43,042 bases of DNA from NCBI GenBank assembly GCA_035412805.1, contig DAONVO010000008.1, forward strand, positions 1 through 43,042, in the 5' to 3' direction. Position numbers and translations under genes: made by a program. How positions within the stretch are numbered: position 1 is the stretch's first letter; each line of letters opens with the position of its first letter. Below, in pieces: positions 8,123 to 17,110 of the stretch. The notes under the pieces are model-generated. The model saw only the letters and a program-made list of their open reading frames with translations, had not been told where the DNA came from and ran no database searches. The DNA is from DTU018 sp029550685 (lineage in GTDB: Bacteria > Bacillota > Syntrophomonadia > Syntrophomonadales > Syntrophomonadaceae).

Positions 8123-8410
8123 ATGACCAAGGAATTGGCAGAGCGTATTGAGTATTATGCCCGGCAGCTTCCGGTCTTACAGGCCTGCCACCAGGCGGTT
8201 CAGGAATCATATCCGGGGCTGGGACTGCGCTGGACCAAAATATATGGGCGCCGCTGGTCACACGTATGGGGGGACGGAACTAGTATGCTCAGTGCTGGCC
8301 GGCGGGTACAGATCAACGAGTCTTGGGGAATGGTTCTTAATGAGCCCTGTCCCATACCGGAGCCGGAGTTGACCCAAATGGTCCAGGTTTTAAAAAATTA
8401 CTTGAAGTGA
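8123..8410 (+). CDS. Conserved-position small protein between hydG and hydE, function unknown
   Basis: A 95-residue soluble protein that I do not recognise. It has an N-terminal helical part (AERIEYYARQLPVLQACHQAVQES), a central Trp/Arg-rich strand region (LRWTKIYGRRWSHVWG) that looks like a small beta-sheet, and a C-terminal helix (PELTQMVQVLKNYLK). Only two cysteines are present (in QACHQ and NEPCPIP), so it is not an obvious iron-sulfur protein. It has a good ribosome-binding site (AAGGAGG), starts 12 bases after hydG, and its stop codon abuts the GTG of hydE, so it is almost certainly translated with the maturases. The context suggests an accessory role in H-cluster assembly, but nothing in the sequence proves it. 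Confidence 0.8.
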   Translation: MTKELAERIEYYARQLPVLQACHQAVQESYPGLGLRWTKIYGRRWSHVWGDGTSMLSAGRRVQINESWGMVLNEPCPIPEPELTQMVQVLKNYLK

Positions 8411-9496
8411 GTGATAGATTTGAGCTGGATAGAGAATATATTAAAGGACAACAACCCTGAAACGATGGAAGAGTTAATTACCAGGGCGGACCAGGTAAGG
8501 CGGAAGTTTCGTGGTGAAGCAGTTTACTTGCGGGGATTAATCGAATTCACCAATTACTGCCAGCGTAACTGCTATTATTGTGGTCTGCGCCGGGACAATA
8601 ACGCTATAAATCGTTACCGTTTAAGTGCGAAAGAGATAATAGACTTGGCTTTACAGGCCAATCAGATGGGGTTTCAGTCACTGGCTTTGCAGTCCGGGGA
8701 GAACCCGGATAGGAAAACTGTCGACTTTTTGGTAAGAGTTGTAAGCGAAATCAGGGAACTGACTACTCGGGACAGCTCCATAGGGCTGGGCATTACCTTG
8801 AGTGTAGGAGAACTGTCTTATGCGGACTATAAGCGTTTATATGAAGCCGGTGGTCATCGCTACCTGCTGCGAATAGAAACTACGGATCCCCAACTCTTTG
8901 CCAGCATCCATCCTCCCTCCCAGACACTGGAAAAGCGGATAGAGTGTTTAAAGGCCTTGAAGGACATCGGTTATCAAGTAGGTACCGGTATAATGGTCGG
9001 CTTGCCTGGTCAAACCCCTGATCACCTGCTGGCGGACTTGCAGTTCTTCGTGGATATGGATGTGGATATGATCGGTATGGGACCATACATCCCTCATCCC
9101 CAAACCCCCATGGGGCGAGAACCGTCAGCCAGTCAGGTGGATCCCTGGGTTCATACCCTGAAAGTGATGGCCCTGACTCGTATTCTCATGCCGGATATCA
9201 ATATGGTGGCCTCCACTGCTCTCCAGTCCCTGCGACCGGATGGGCTGAAATGGGGCTTAAGAGCCGGTGCCAATGTGGTGATGCCCATATTGACTCCCAT
9301 TAAATACCGGGAAGATTACCGCTTGTATGCTGACAAAAAATACAAGTCCTTTCCTCAACTAAAGGAGGAAATTGAAGAAGCCGGCTTCCGTTTGGGATTA
9401 TGGCAGTGGGGTGATTCGTTGCGCTGGGCCAAACGTCAGCAACAAAGCGAGGATAATAAGGTTGCTGGCCATTTGCAAGCAGAGGAGGCTATGTGA
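8411..9496 (+). CDS. hydE: [FeFe] hydrogenase H-cluster maturase HydE (radical SAM)
   Basis: A 361-residue radical SAM enzyme that acts on the HydG-derived iron synthon in the path to the [2Fe] subcluster with its azadithiolate bridge. The SAM cluster ligands are C50, C54 and C57 (CQRNCYYC), and the motif FTNYCQRNCYYCGLRRDN is typical of HydE/BioB-like proteins. GENPDRKTVDFL, LSVGELSYADYKRLYEAGGHRYLLRIETT and GTGIMVGLPGQT match HydE landmarks across the barrel. The GTG start directly follows the stop codon of the small upstream gene, implying translational coupling. The C-terminal tail (SEDNKVAGHLQAEEAM) is extra to the barrel and contains the ribosome-binding site of hydF. Confidence 0.93.
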   Translation: MIDLSWIENILKDNNPETMEELITRADQVRRKFRGEAVYLRGLIEFTNYCQRNCYYCGLRRDNNAINRYRLSAKEIIDLALQANQMGFQSLALQSGENPDRKTVDFLVRVVSEIRELTTRDSSIGLGITLSVGELSYADYKRLYEAGGHRYLLRIETTDPQLFASIHPPSQTLEKRIECLKALKDIGYQVGTGIMVGLPGQTPDHLLADLQFFVDMDVDMIGMGPYIPHPQTPMGREPSASQVDPWVHTLKVMALTRILMPDINMVASTALQSLRPDGLKWGLRAGANVVMPILTPIKYREDYRLYADKKYKSFPQLKEEIEEAGFRLGLWQWGDSLRWAKRQQQSEDNKVAGHLQAEEAM

Positions 9497-9497
9497 T

Positions 9498-10718
9498 TTG
9501 AGCAGCTTGAATGAGACATCCAAAGGCATGAGAACGGTAATTGCCGTTTTGGGGCGCCGCAATGCGGGGAAATCATCGTTGATAAATGCCCTGGTGGGCT
9601 TTGATCTGGCTATTGTATCCGGTGTGCCCGGAACTACCACTGATCCGGTGGAAAAGGCGGTGGAATTAAATCCCCTGGGGCCTTGCCTGCTGATCGATAC
9701 CGCAGGAATTGATGACGACAGCGAATTGGGAGCAATGCGTATCCAGAAAACCAACCAGGTATTGGAGAATGCTGATATAGGGCTGCTGGTTGTCGGTGAT
9801 GGGAAAATAACTGATTATGAGGAGGACCTGGTTGCAGCTCTGACCCTACAGAAGAAACCATTTATCGTGGTGATTAACAAAATTGACCTGGAACGCTACC
9901 GGGGTGTGGAGCAGACTGTGCAAGAAAAAGGCTGGCCCTATGTACTGGTATCCACGGTAGATGGACGGGGAATAGCCGCCCTGAAAGATCTCATCAGGAA
10001 TCAAAAAGATGCCGGGCGCTTAGAGGACCCAGGACTGCTGGACGGGATAGTGAAACCAGGGGATATGGTGGTTTTGGTAGTACCCATAGATTCGGGTGCT
10101 CCCAAGGGAAGACTGATTCTTCCCCAGGTTCAGACTTTAAGAAATGTACTGGATTACCAGGCCAGTGCTTTAGTGGTTACCGAGAAGGAATTAGCCAAGC
10201 AGATGGATAAACTAAGTTCTCCTCCTGACCTGGTGATAACTGATTCCCAAGCGGTGCTGGAGGTTCACCAGCAATTGCCTGATTATATACCCCTGACTAC
10301 TTTTTCCATTATCTTTTCCCGGTATAAAGGAGATTTACCCTCTTTGGCAGCCGGTGCCCGGACTATCGACTCCTTGAATAATGGCGATGTGGTATTGATA
10401 GCTGAAGCTTGCACCCATCATCCTTTTCATGAAGACATTGGCCGGGTAAAAATTCCCCGCTGGATAAGGCAGTTTACCGGCAAAGATATCGATTTTCAGG
10501 TAGCTGCAGGGCCTGCCTTCCCCAAAGATTTAAAGGATTATAAGTTGATTGTGCAGTGCGGAGGTTGCACCATAACCAGGCGTTCCTACCTGAACCGGAT
10601 GGAACAGGCTGAGCAGGCGGGAGTACCTATAACCAACTACGGTATTGCCATAAGCTACATGCAGGGAGTGCTAGACCGCACCCTGTCCCTTTTCCCGGAA
10701 TTGCAGAATGAAAAACGG
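9498..10718 (+). CDS. hydF: [FeFe] hydrogenase maturation GTPase HydF (3' end interrupted by a gap)
   Basis: The scaffold GTPase on which the [2Fe] subcluster is completed and from which it is handed to HydA. The TTG start at 9498 is chosen because AGAGGAGG (9481-9488) lies nine bases upstream and the protein then begins as HydF proteins do; a longer in-frame reading from 9372 would overlap hydE by 125 bases. P-loop GRRNAGKS (19-26), DTAG (67-70) and NKID (127-130) are intact. The iron-sulfur domain has C305, H307, C354 and C357 (QCGGC); the His that usually precedes the last CxxC is Gln353. The 407 residues before the gap are already full family length, so only a short tail is missing. If the flanking repeat is collapsed, the stop would be near 10964. 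Confidence 0.92.
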
Positions 10719-10943
10719 NNNNNNNNNNNNNNNNNNNNNNNNNNNNNNNNNNNNNNNNNNNNNNNNNNNNNNNNNNNNNNNNNNNNNNNNNNNNNNNNNN
10801 NNNNNNNNNNNNNNNNNNGGGAGTGCTAGACCGCACCCTGTCCCTTTTCCCGGAATTGCAGAATGAAAAACGGATGAGTGCCCGGATATCGTTCCCCAAG
10901 GTTTCATCTGTCCCTTTTCCCGGAATTGCAGAATGAAAAACGG
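10664..10943 (+). repeat. Three-copy repeat of the hydF 3' end around the assembly gap
   Basis: A 55-base sequence at 10664-10718 recurs exactly at 10819-10873, immediately on the other side of the N run. Its last 36 bases occur a third time at 10908-10943. Copies two and three are 70 bases apart, so the unit is 36 repeated plus 34 unique bases. The 55-base identity flanking 100 Ns looks like two contig ends sharing a k-mer overlap. The third copy shows either a real 70-base tandem duplication or a further assembly error. The repeat encodes the HydF C-terminus (LSLFPELQNEKR). Confidence 0.85.
10719..10818. other. Assembly gap (100 N)
   Basis: Exactly 100 undetermined bases, the usual placeholder for a gap of unknown length. 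It sits at the 3' end of hydF. Confidence 0.99.
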
Positions 10944-11017
10944 TGGCATAAGGCTCAAGGCTGATTAGATCCTTGCTGTGAAAATAAATGCGCTGTGTTA
11001 TTGCGAGATATCTTCTT

Positions 11018-11935
11018 TTACATATGTGCGCATTGACTGGAAGGGTTAGTAACAGCCCGGTATTTGCCCTGGTATTCCTCCACTAGATGGAGCTCAATAA
11101 GGCGGCGCAGGTGGACCAGTAAACTTATTTTTTCAAAGTAATAATACTGCTCTTCTGCTTTCCCCCAGCGCCCGTAAACCAATTTGTGCTGTACTAATTC
11201 ATCGAGAGATTGAGGCTTCCTTAGAGCTTTTAATATACTTTCTTCTTTTTCTAACAGGCGAGCCAGGTATTTCTCCAATTGCTCGCGCACATTGTGTTCG
11301 ACTACCCCTTTATGGCCTGAGCAAATTACCTGGGGGCCCAATTTTATCAACTTCTCAATAGACCCAATTAACTGGGTAATGTCACTATTGATATTGCCAT
11401 ACCAGGGCCCGAAGCTAGTAAGATCAATATCGCCGGTAAAGAGCAGGCCTTGTTTTTCCCAGTAGAATACACAGTGCCCGGGAGTATGCCCAGGGGTATG
11501 GATTACGGTTAAGTCGATGTTGCCCAGTTTAATGATTTGACCGTCGTGTAGTTCATGGGTTACTGAACAAGGCTGCCATTTTATCCAGGCCATTATTTGC
11601 TCGGTTAGTGCCGGGTCAGCGTGTCGATCAAAACCATAATAACTTATAAAGGTGTCCTTTGATACCATAGCTGGGATATCAGCAGGATGAGCATAAACAT
11701 CTGCTGCAGGAAACAGGTGGTTACAACCGGTATGGTCCCGGTGGAAATGGGTATTCAAAATCCGTTCTACCGGCCTATCACCTAAATTAGCTTGGAATGC
11801 CTGGGACCAAACGGTCAAAGGGGTATCAATAAGAGTAGGTATTTCATCATCAATATAAAAGGAAAAAGAATTGGGAAAATTACCTCGCTCTTCAGGTGAA
11901 ACCAGATAAACTTGATCAGTAACAGGGATAAACAC
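11018..11935 (-). CDS. Metallo-beta-lactamase-fold hydrolase with C-terminal winged helix
   Basis: A 305-residue MBL-superfamily hydrolase. The metal-binding signature HFHRDHTG (HxHxDH, about residues 62-69) is intact, with later ligands expected in HTPGHTPGHC, TGDID and SGHKG. The C-terminal part after about 215 (LEKEESILKALRKPQSLDELV, then VHLRRLIELHLVEEYQGKYRAV) looks like the winged-helix domain found in many glyoxalase II-like MBL proteins. The GTG start at 11935 is preceded by TAAGGAGGAA at 11941-11950. It faces the hydF gene convergently and forms its own unit. Substrate is unknown; thioester or lactone hydrolysis is typical for relatives. It lacks the flavodoxin part of FprA proteins. 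Confidence 0.88.
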   Translation of the reverse strand: MFIPVTDQVYLVSPEERGNFPNSFSFYIDDEIPTLIDTPLTVWSQAFQANLGDRPVERILNTHFHRDHTGCNHLFPAADVYAHPADIPAMVSKDTFISYYGFDRHADPALTEQIMAWIKWQPCSVTHELHDGQIIKLGNIDLTVIHTPGHTPGHCVFYWEKQGLLFTGDIDLTSFGPWYGNINSDITQLIGSIEKLIKLGPQVICSGHKGVVEHNVREQLEKYLARLLEKEESILKALRKPQSLDELVQHKLVYGRWGKAEEQYYYFEKISLLVHLRRLIELHLVEEYQGKYRAVTNPSSQCAHM

Positions 11936-12132
11936 AATAATTCCTCCTTAGAAAAGTGCACTAAAAGACAGTGTAACGAAAATTACCCTGCAGGAGATAC
12001 TCTTTTCTGCACTGACTATTCTTCCCTGTAAGAACACTTGCCACCAATAAAAATGGCATATGGTTCTTGAAAGATAGAATTAAAATAATTAATCATAAAA
12101 ATCTGCGTTAATCAGCGTCAAATAATTACGTT

Positions 12133-12555
12133 TTAACGTGGTTTGCGCTTACGCTTAGCAGAGTTAATGGCTTTAGCATTCTTTCTCACCTGGCGCCCTT
12201 GTTGGGAAAACAGCAGTTGATTTTTTTGTTGCTGGCGCTGCCCTCCAAGGTATTCTTTTTCAAGCCCGCGCTTTACCACCAGAGTATGACCTTCATCGAA
12301 ACTCAATGCAATGGGGAGATCCGATTCGCCAGGTACGATACGGTATCCAGAATCCTTCAACAGGTCGCTGTTTTTAAGATAGCGGCGCAGTTCCTGCTTG
12401 ATCACGGAAAACCGCCTTTCACTATGTAGACCTTTGCCATGTATGAAATCAATAACTGCCACTTCATGCTCTATACACCATAGCAAATTCTTTTCTGCTT
12501 TGGCCATAGCCTCACTTAATCCTAAATTATGAAGATCAACCGTCTCAATTTTCAT
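12133..12555 (-). CDS. Smr-domain protein
   Basis: A 140-residue stand-alone Smr (small MutS-related) domain protein. The family landmarks are the N-terminal VDLHNLGLSEAMAKAE (DLHG-like) and the central IDFIHGKGLHS (HGxG). Smr domains are nicking endonucleases or nucleic-acid binders, in some cases acting on RNA at collided ribosomes. The C-terminus is highly basic (NAKAINSAKRKRKPR), consistent with nucleic-acid binding. The first motif reads DLHNLG rather than DLHG. The gene is divergent from the large sensor gene. The fold is reasonably secure; activity is not known. Confidence 0.82.
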   Translation of the reverse strand: MKIETVDLHNLGLSEAMAKAEKNLLWCIEHEVAVIDFIHGKGLHSERRFSVIKQELRRYLKNSDLLKDSGYRIVPGESDLPIALSFDEGHTLVVKRGLEKEYLGGQRQQQKNQLLFSQQGRQVRKNAKAINSAKRKRKPR

Positions 12556-12831
12556 ATTTGGACCTGCCTTAGGTAAACTTTAATTATTTTATACGATCAG
12601 ACAGCCATCACCAAGAGTGAACTATATCCTAATTTTATAAAAAATTGGTTTTATGTAACAATAGGACCTACTCAACAAATTAGGACATTGAAACTATCCG
12701 GTGAAATTTTAAAAAAATAGGAAGGTTTTTCGCTACAATGGAAGAATAAGGAGAGAAGTTAGCTTTTTAAAAAGCAGGGCTGAAATATGGAAAAAACCCT
12801 AAGGTCCCTTAATTCAGCAGGAGGGTTGGAT

Positions 12832-15800
12832 ATGAACAGGAATAATTATAATTACCTACATGAATATTTTGTAGGACATCCATCCCTCTTATTAATAGGA
12901 ACAATGGAGGGGGAAATTCTATCCTGTAGTGCCAAATTGGCTGGTTTACTAGGATACGAATTGCAGGAAGTACTGGAACTCAACTGGATAACCGATCTTA
13001 CTGCTCCTAAACATTGGGAAAAAATACATTCTGAACTTAGTCCAGTGAGCACTGGGCTTCCCTGTCTATATCAGACCCAGTATATTCAGCGCAATGGAGA
13101 TCTGATTCCTGCCCAGGTATGTGCGTTTCCTTTGCCGGCTATGGGAAATTTATGTCCTATTCTATTTTTAGTTTTTAGCCAAAGTAGTTCTGAGCATGCT
13201 GTTCTGCTAACACTGGACCACAATGAAGATTATCGCTTGCTGTTGGACAACATCAACGAACTTTTCTATACCTATGATGCAAACGGAAGAATCACTTTTG
13301 TGAATCGTAAGGCGAAGGATATTTTAGGCTATAATCCCCAGGAAGCCATAGGGAGATATCTATGGGAATTTGTACCCGAAAGGTTTCGGAATAATTTCAT
13401 CGAGGAACTGAACCGGCGTATGAAGTTAGGCCAAGAGGATACCTATATGACGAAAGTTCTCCATCAGAATGGTAGTGAACGGGTTTTTCTCTTGAAAGCT
13501 TCTCCCATTATTAAAAACGGTAAAGTTGTAGGGGAAATGGCTTTAGCCGAAGATGTCACCGAAAGGCGCCGAATGGAAAAGGAACTGCGGCTTAGCAATG
13601 AAACCCTTCTAAGAATTCGTGAAGAACTAGTGGCGGCCAACCAGCAGCAACTGGCTGCTGAAGAAGAATTGCGCGCTCAGTTGGAGGAATCGGAAAGCAA
13701 TAAAAACGCCTTGGCTGAAGCCCATCAGAGACTGCAGACTATTATCGACTTCTTACCGGAGCCAACCTTTGTAATAAACCGGCAAGGTCAAGTGGTATTG
13801 TGGAACCATGCTATGGAAGAGTTGACGGGTATTAAAGCCCGCGATATTTTGGGGCGAAGCAATTACGAGTATGCAGTTCCTTTCTTTGGCCGCCGGGTCC
13901 CCATGTTGATCGATATGTCGCTGGATCCGCAACTTATCGACCATAGCAACACTGCCATTGATATACAAGATGGTGACACTCTATTCGCAGAAATATATTG
14001 CCCTCAACTGGGGGTGAATGGCTCCTATCTGTCCTGCAAAAGTGCGCCTTTGCGAGATCGTAGTGGCAATCTGGTAGGTGCCATAGAAATCATGCGCAAT
14101 ATCACCGAGCGTAAAAAAGTGGAAAAAGCGCTGTTCGAGAGCGAACAAAAGTACCGCAACATGATTGAGCGTATTGATGATGGATACTTTGAGGTGGATC
14201 TGGAAGGCAACTTCCAGTTTGTAAACCGTTACCTAGTTGAAAGAATTGCCTATAGTACCGAAGAAATGTTGGGTAAGAATTACCGCGCCGTTATGGATGA
14301 GGAGAATGCTAAACGGGTCAAAAGTACCTTCAATCAAGTATATAAGACCGGCAAAACGGTGCGTGACTTTGAATGGATCGTAAAGCGTAAAGATGGCAAC
14401 CAGTTTATTGTAGAGAGCACTGTTATTCCTATCAAGGAAGATAACCAGGTAGTAGGCTTCCGGGGTATTGTAAGGGATATTACCGACCGGAAAAAAGCCG
14501 AGCTGGCTTTGCAGAATAGTGAGAAAAACCTGCGCCGGCAAGTGGAGTATTTGAACACTTTAATCGACAACCTGCACGAAATGTTTTTCACCTATGATCG
14601 GAACGGCCTCATAACTTTTATGAATAAGCGTTCTTTAGATGTGCTGGGTTATTATCCTGATGAAATTATGGGCTGTCATGTGGCTGACTTCGTCAGACCA
14701 GATGAAAGGGGTAAAGTCTATAAAGGGATTCGAGACCGGGTTGAACAAAAAGTGAAAAGCAGTTACGAATTGCCCTTAATACATAAGTCGGGATCAGAGC
14801 GTATTATAAAGCTTAATACTTCTCCTCTTTATGGAGATCGTAATGCTATTATCGGCGGTATGGTATTAGCTGAGGATATTACCGAACGCAAACAAGCTCA
14901 GCAAGCCTTGGAACTCAGCGAGGCCCAGTACCGGGGTATTGTGGAAGATCAAACTGAACTGATTTGCCGCAGTCTTCCCAATGGAAAACTTATTTTTGTA
15001 AATGAGGCCTATTGCAGGTACTTTGGCCTGGAAAAGGAGGAGATTCTAAAAGGAGGTTCTCAAATACCCATCCACCCCGATGACCAAGCCTGGGTAAAAT
15101 TGCAGCTTAGCCGGTTGTCCCCGGGGAACCCCTCTTGTTCGCTGGAATACCGGGTGATGAAGGCTGAAAACGATTCTCGCTGGTTACAGTGGACTCATCG
15201 AGCTATTTTTGACAATTTCGGAGTTATAGTCTATTACCAGTCAGTGGGACGAGATATTACCGAGCAAAAGGAAGCCCAGGAAAGGCTTACTTTTTTAAGC
15301 CAGCATGATTCATTGACCGGGTTGTATAATCGTCTCTACTTTGAACAGGAGTTAAAACGTCATGAAAACAGCACCAATTCCATCGGGTTGATTATATGCG
15401 ATGTGGATGGGCTAAAACTGATTAATGACACTCTGGGACATGAACAGGGCGATCGCTTGCTCCGTGAGGTGTCTGCTTTAATGAAGGGCTGCTTCCGAGG
15501 GGATGACATCCTGGCTCGGGTGGGAGGCGATGAATTTGCCGCCATTGTTCCCAACGCTACCCCCAAGTTACTGGAGGAAAGAATTCAGTCTATTCGCAAG
15601 GCGGTAAAGGAATCTAGCGAGAACAATGATGATTTTCCCATTAGCATTTCTTTAGGATATGCGTACAGGGAAGATCCTAATATACCTATAATGGAGATCT
15701 TTAAGCAAGCTGATGATGATATGTACAGGGAAAAACTCCGCAGCGGTAGTAATGCCCGTAGTGCCATGGTGGAAACTTTGGTGAAGGCACTGGAAACCCG

Positions 15801-16329
15801 GGATTTTATTACCGATGGTCATGCTGAACGTCTCCAGATGATGGTAGAAGCAGTGGCCCAAGCGATCGGTTTATCCGAGCGAACAGTAAATGATTTGCGC
15901 TTGTTAGCTCAATTTCATGATATCGGCAAAGTGGGAATACCTGATTCCATAGTATTTAAGCAAGGCAAGCTTACTGAAGATGAGCACCGAATTATGCAAA
16001 GGCATTGTGATATAGGCCATCGTATCGCCCTCTCCGTGCCAGATCTCTTAAGGATATCTGACTGGATACTGAAACACCACGAATGGTGGAATGGGCAGGG
16101 CTATCCCCTGGGACTGGAAGGAGAGGAGATACCCGTGGAATGCCGCATAATAGCCATTGCTGATGCCTATGATGCTATGACCAATGACCGGCCATATCGC
16201 CAGGCAATGTCTCATCAGGATGCAGTTGAGGAATTACGGCGACGGGCAGGGATTCAGTTCGATCCGCGACTGGTAGAGGTATTTATTTCGTGCTGGCCAA
16301 TTAAAAAGGATAGCGATAGTGGCCAATAA
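12832..16329 (+). CDS. Multi-PAS sensor with GGDEF and HD-GYP domains (cyclic-di-GMP turnover)
   Basis: A 1165-residue soluble signalling protein. About six PAS modules occupy residues 10-825, with a coiled coil near 250-300 (ELVAANQQQLAAEEELRAQ) between the second and third. A GGDEF diguanylate cyclase domain follows (GGDEF at 898-902, with the RxxD inhibitory site RGDD at 889-892), then an HD-GYP phosphodiesterase domain (H1029-D1030, GYP 1090-1092). Both output domains keep their key residues, so the protein could both make and break c-di-GMP. PAS modules two and five are close relatives (FTYDRNG/FYTYDANG, then ITFMN/ITFVN), suggesting internal duplication. No transmembrane segment is seen. 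ATG 12832 is preferred over ATG 12787 because CAGGAGGG lies six bases before it. Confidence 0.92.
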   Translation: MNRNNYNYLHEYFVGHPSLLLIGTMEGEILSCSAKLAGLLGYELQEVLELNWITDLTAPKHWEKIHSELSPVSTGLPCLYQTQYIQRNGDLIPAQVCAFPLPAMGNLCPILFLVFSQSSSEHAVLLTLDHNEDYRLLLDNINELFYTYDANGRITFVNRKAKDILGYNPQEAIGRYLWEFVPERFRNNFIEELNRRMKLGQEDTYMTKVLHQNGSERVFLLKASPIIKNGKVVGEMALAEDVTERRRMEKELRLSNETLLRIREELVAANQQQLAAEEELRAQLEESESNKNALAEAHQRLQTIIDFLPEPTFVINRQGQVVLWNHAMEELTGIKARDILGRSNYEYAVPFFGRRVPMLIDMSLDPQLIDHSNTAIDIQDGDTLFAEIYCPQLGVNGSYLSCKSAPLRDRSGNLVGAIEIMRNITERKKVEKALFESEQKYRNMIERIDDGYFEVDLEGNFQFVNRYLVERIAYSTEEMLGKNYRAVMDEENAKRVKSTFNQVYKTGKTVRDFEWIVKRKDGNQFIVESTVIPIKEDNQVVGFRGIVRDITDRKKAELALQNSEKNLRRQVEYLNTLIDNLHEMFFTYDRNGLITFMNKRSLDVLGYYPDEIMGCHVADFVRPDERGKVYKGIRDRVEQKVKSSYELPLIHKSGSERIIKLNTSPLYGDRNAIIGGMVLAEDITERKQAQQALELSEAQYRGIVEDQTELICRSLPNGKLIFVNEAYCRYFGLEKEEILKGGSQIPIHPDDQAWVKLQLSRLSPGNPSCSLEYRVMKAENDSRWLQWTHRAIFDNFGVIVYYQSVGRDITEQKEAQERLTFLSQHDSLTGLYNRLYFEQELKRHENSTNSIGLIICDVDGLKLINDTLGHEQGDRLLREVSALMKGCFRGDDILARVGGDEFAAIVPNATPKLLEERIQSIRKAVKESSENNDDFPISISLGYAYREDPNIPIMEIFKQADDDMYREKLRSGSNARSAMVETLVKALETRDFITDGHAERLQMMVEAVAQAIGLSERTVNDLRLLAQFHDIGKVGIPDSIVFKQGKLTEDEHRIMQRHCDIGHRIALSVPDLLRISDWILKHHEWWNGQGYPLGLEGEEIPVECRIIAIADAYDAMTNDRPYRQAMSHQDAVEELRRRAGIQFDPRLVEVFISCWPIKKDSDSGQ

Positions 16330-16978
16330 TCTCCCACCGTTCCAGGCAATCCTCTTCTACAGCTATACCAGCATTGTGAATAACCAACGGTCTACCGTAT
16401 TTACTCTTGAGATCGCTGATTATCCCACAATGTTCTTCTCCGTTATCAAAACGCCAGTAAACAATATCTCCCCACTTCCATTCATTTAGATGGCCCTCAA
16501 CCTGGCAGGTAAGTGATTGGCCATGGCGCTGAAAAAATGTCATTTGGTTAGGGACCCGTCGATGGTCTATATTGGAATCTGGCTCACTCAGGTCCCACTT
16601 TTGGGGATAGATTGCAAAATTACTGGTCATATCTTCGTGAATGAGCTGCTGAAGGTCGATACCAGCCCGGCGCAGAGCTCGAATTACCACATCAGTACAT
16701 GCTCCCCGGTCAGGGCTGACATCTCCCCCTGGATAACTAATAGCCTGATAACTGGCATCGTAGCGAGTGCCATTTTTCACTTCTTCCCTGGCTCCTATGA
16801 CGATCCAGTCAGCAATAACCCGCTGAGAAGCAGGGATTGTTTCAACTGGAGATGGCTGCCTATCGTTGGCAGTCCCCCCAAGTGGTTCTATGAACCTATC
16901 TGAATTGTTATATGTTCCCCACACCACAACAAAGGAGATCATCACTAGCAGTACTGCGGCAAGACCTAGTCGACGCAT
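16301..16978 (-). CDS. DUF1287 family exported protein
   Basis: A 225-residue protein with an N-terminal membrane anchor or signal segment (LGLAAVLLVMISFVVVWG, residues 4-21) and a DUF1287 domain, which belongs to the NlpC/P60-like papain-fold group. Conserved features are the Cys in GACTDVVIRALRRAG, NIDHRRVPN, and EHCGIIS, with IHNAG late in the domain. By analogy it may act in the cell envelope, but no enzyme activity is established for the family as far as I know. Its last 29 bases overlap the 3' end of the convergent PAS sensor gene. The start ATG at 16978 is followed by a basic MRR. Confidence 0.88.
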   Translation of the reverse strand: MRRLGLAAVLLVMISFVVVWGTYNNSDRFIEPLGGTANDRQPSPVETIPASQRVIADWIVIGAREEVKNGTRYDASYQAISYPGGDVSPDRGACTDVVIRALRRAGIDLQQLIHEDMTSNFAIYPQKWDLSEPDSNIDHRRVPNQMTFFQRHGQSLTCQVEGHLNEWKWGDIVYWRFDNGEEHCGIISDLKSKYGRPLVIHNAGIAVEEDCLERWEIIGHYRYPF

Positions 16979-17110
16979 GATATTAAGCTCCTAAAAAGCC
17001 TACTTTGATACTAATGTACCATGAATTTGGTTAACCATAAATCTACTCATGCCGGGAGGGCTGTGATAGAATTAGATGGTTAACATACCCCGAGGAGAGT
17101 GTTGATAGGA

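Noticed and set aside
9372..9497. N-terminal extension of HydF reading back into hydE
   Set aside because: It would overlap hydE by 125 bases. A TTG at 9498 with a strong ribosome-binding site gives the normal HydF N-terminus.
10664..10943. CRISPR array (36-nt repeat, 34-nt spacer)
   Set aside because: Only one spacer is seen, the repeat is the coding end of hydF, there is no cas gene, and one copy pair is explained by contig-end overlap at a gap.
16517..16903. 128-codon plus-strand frame opposite the DUF1287 gene
   Set aside because: Antisense shadow of the DUF1287 coding sequence; it shows no family signature and has no ribosome-binding site.
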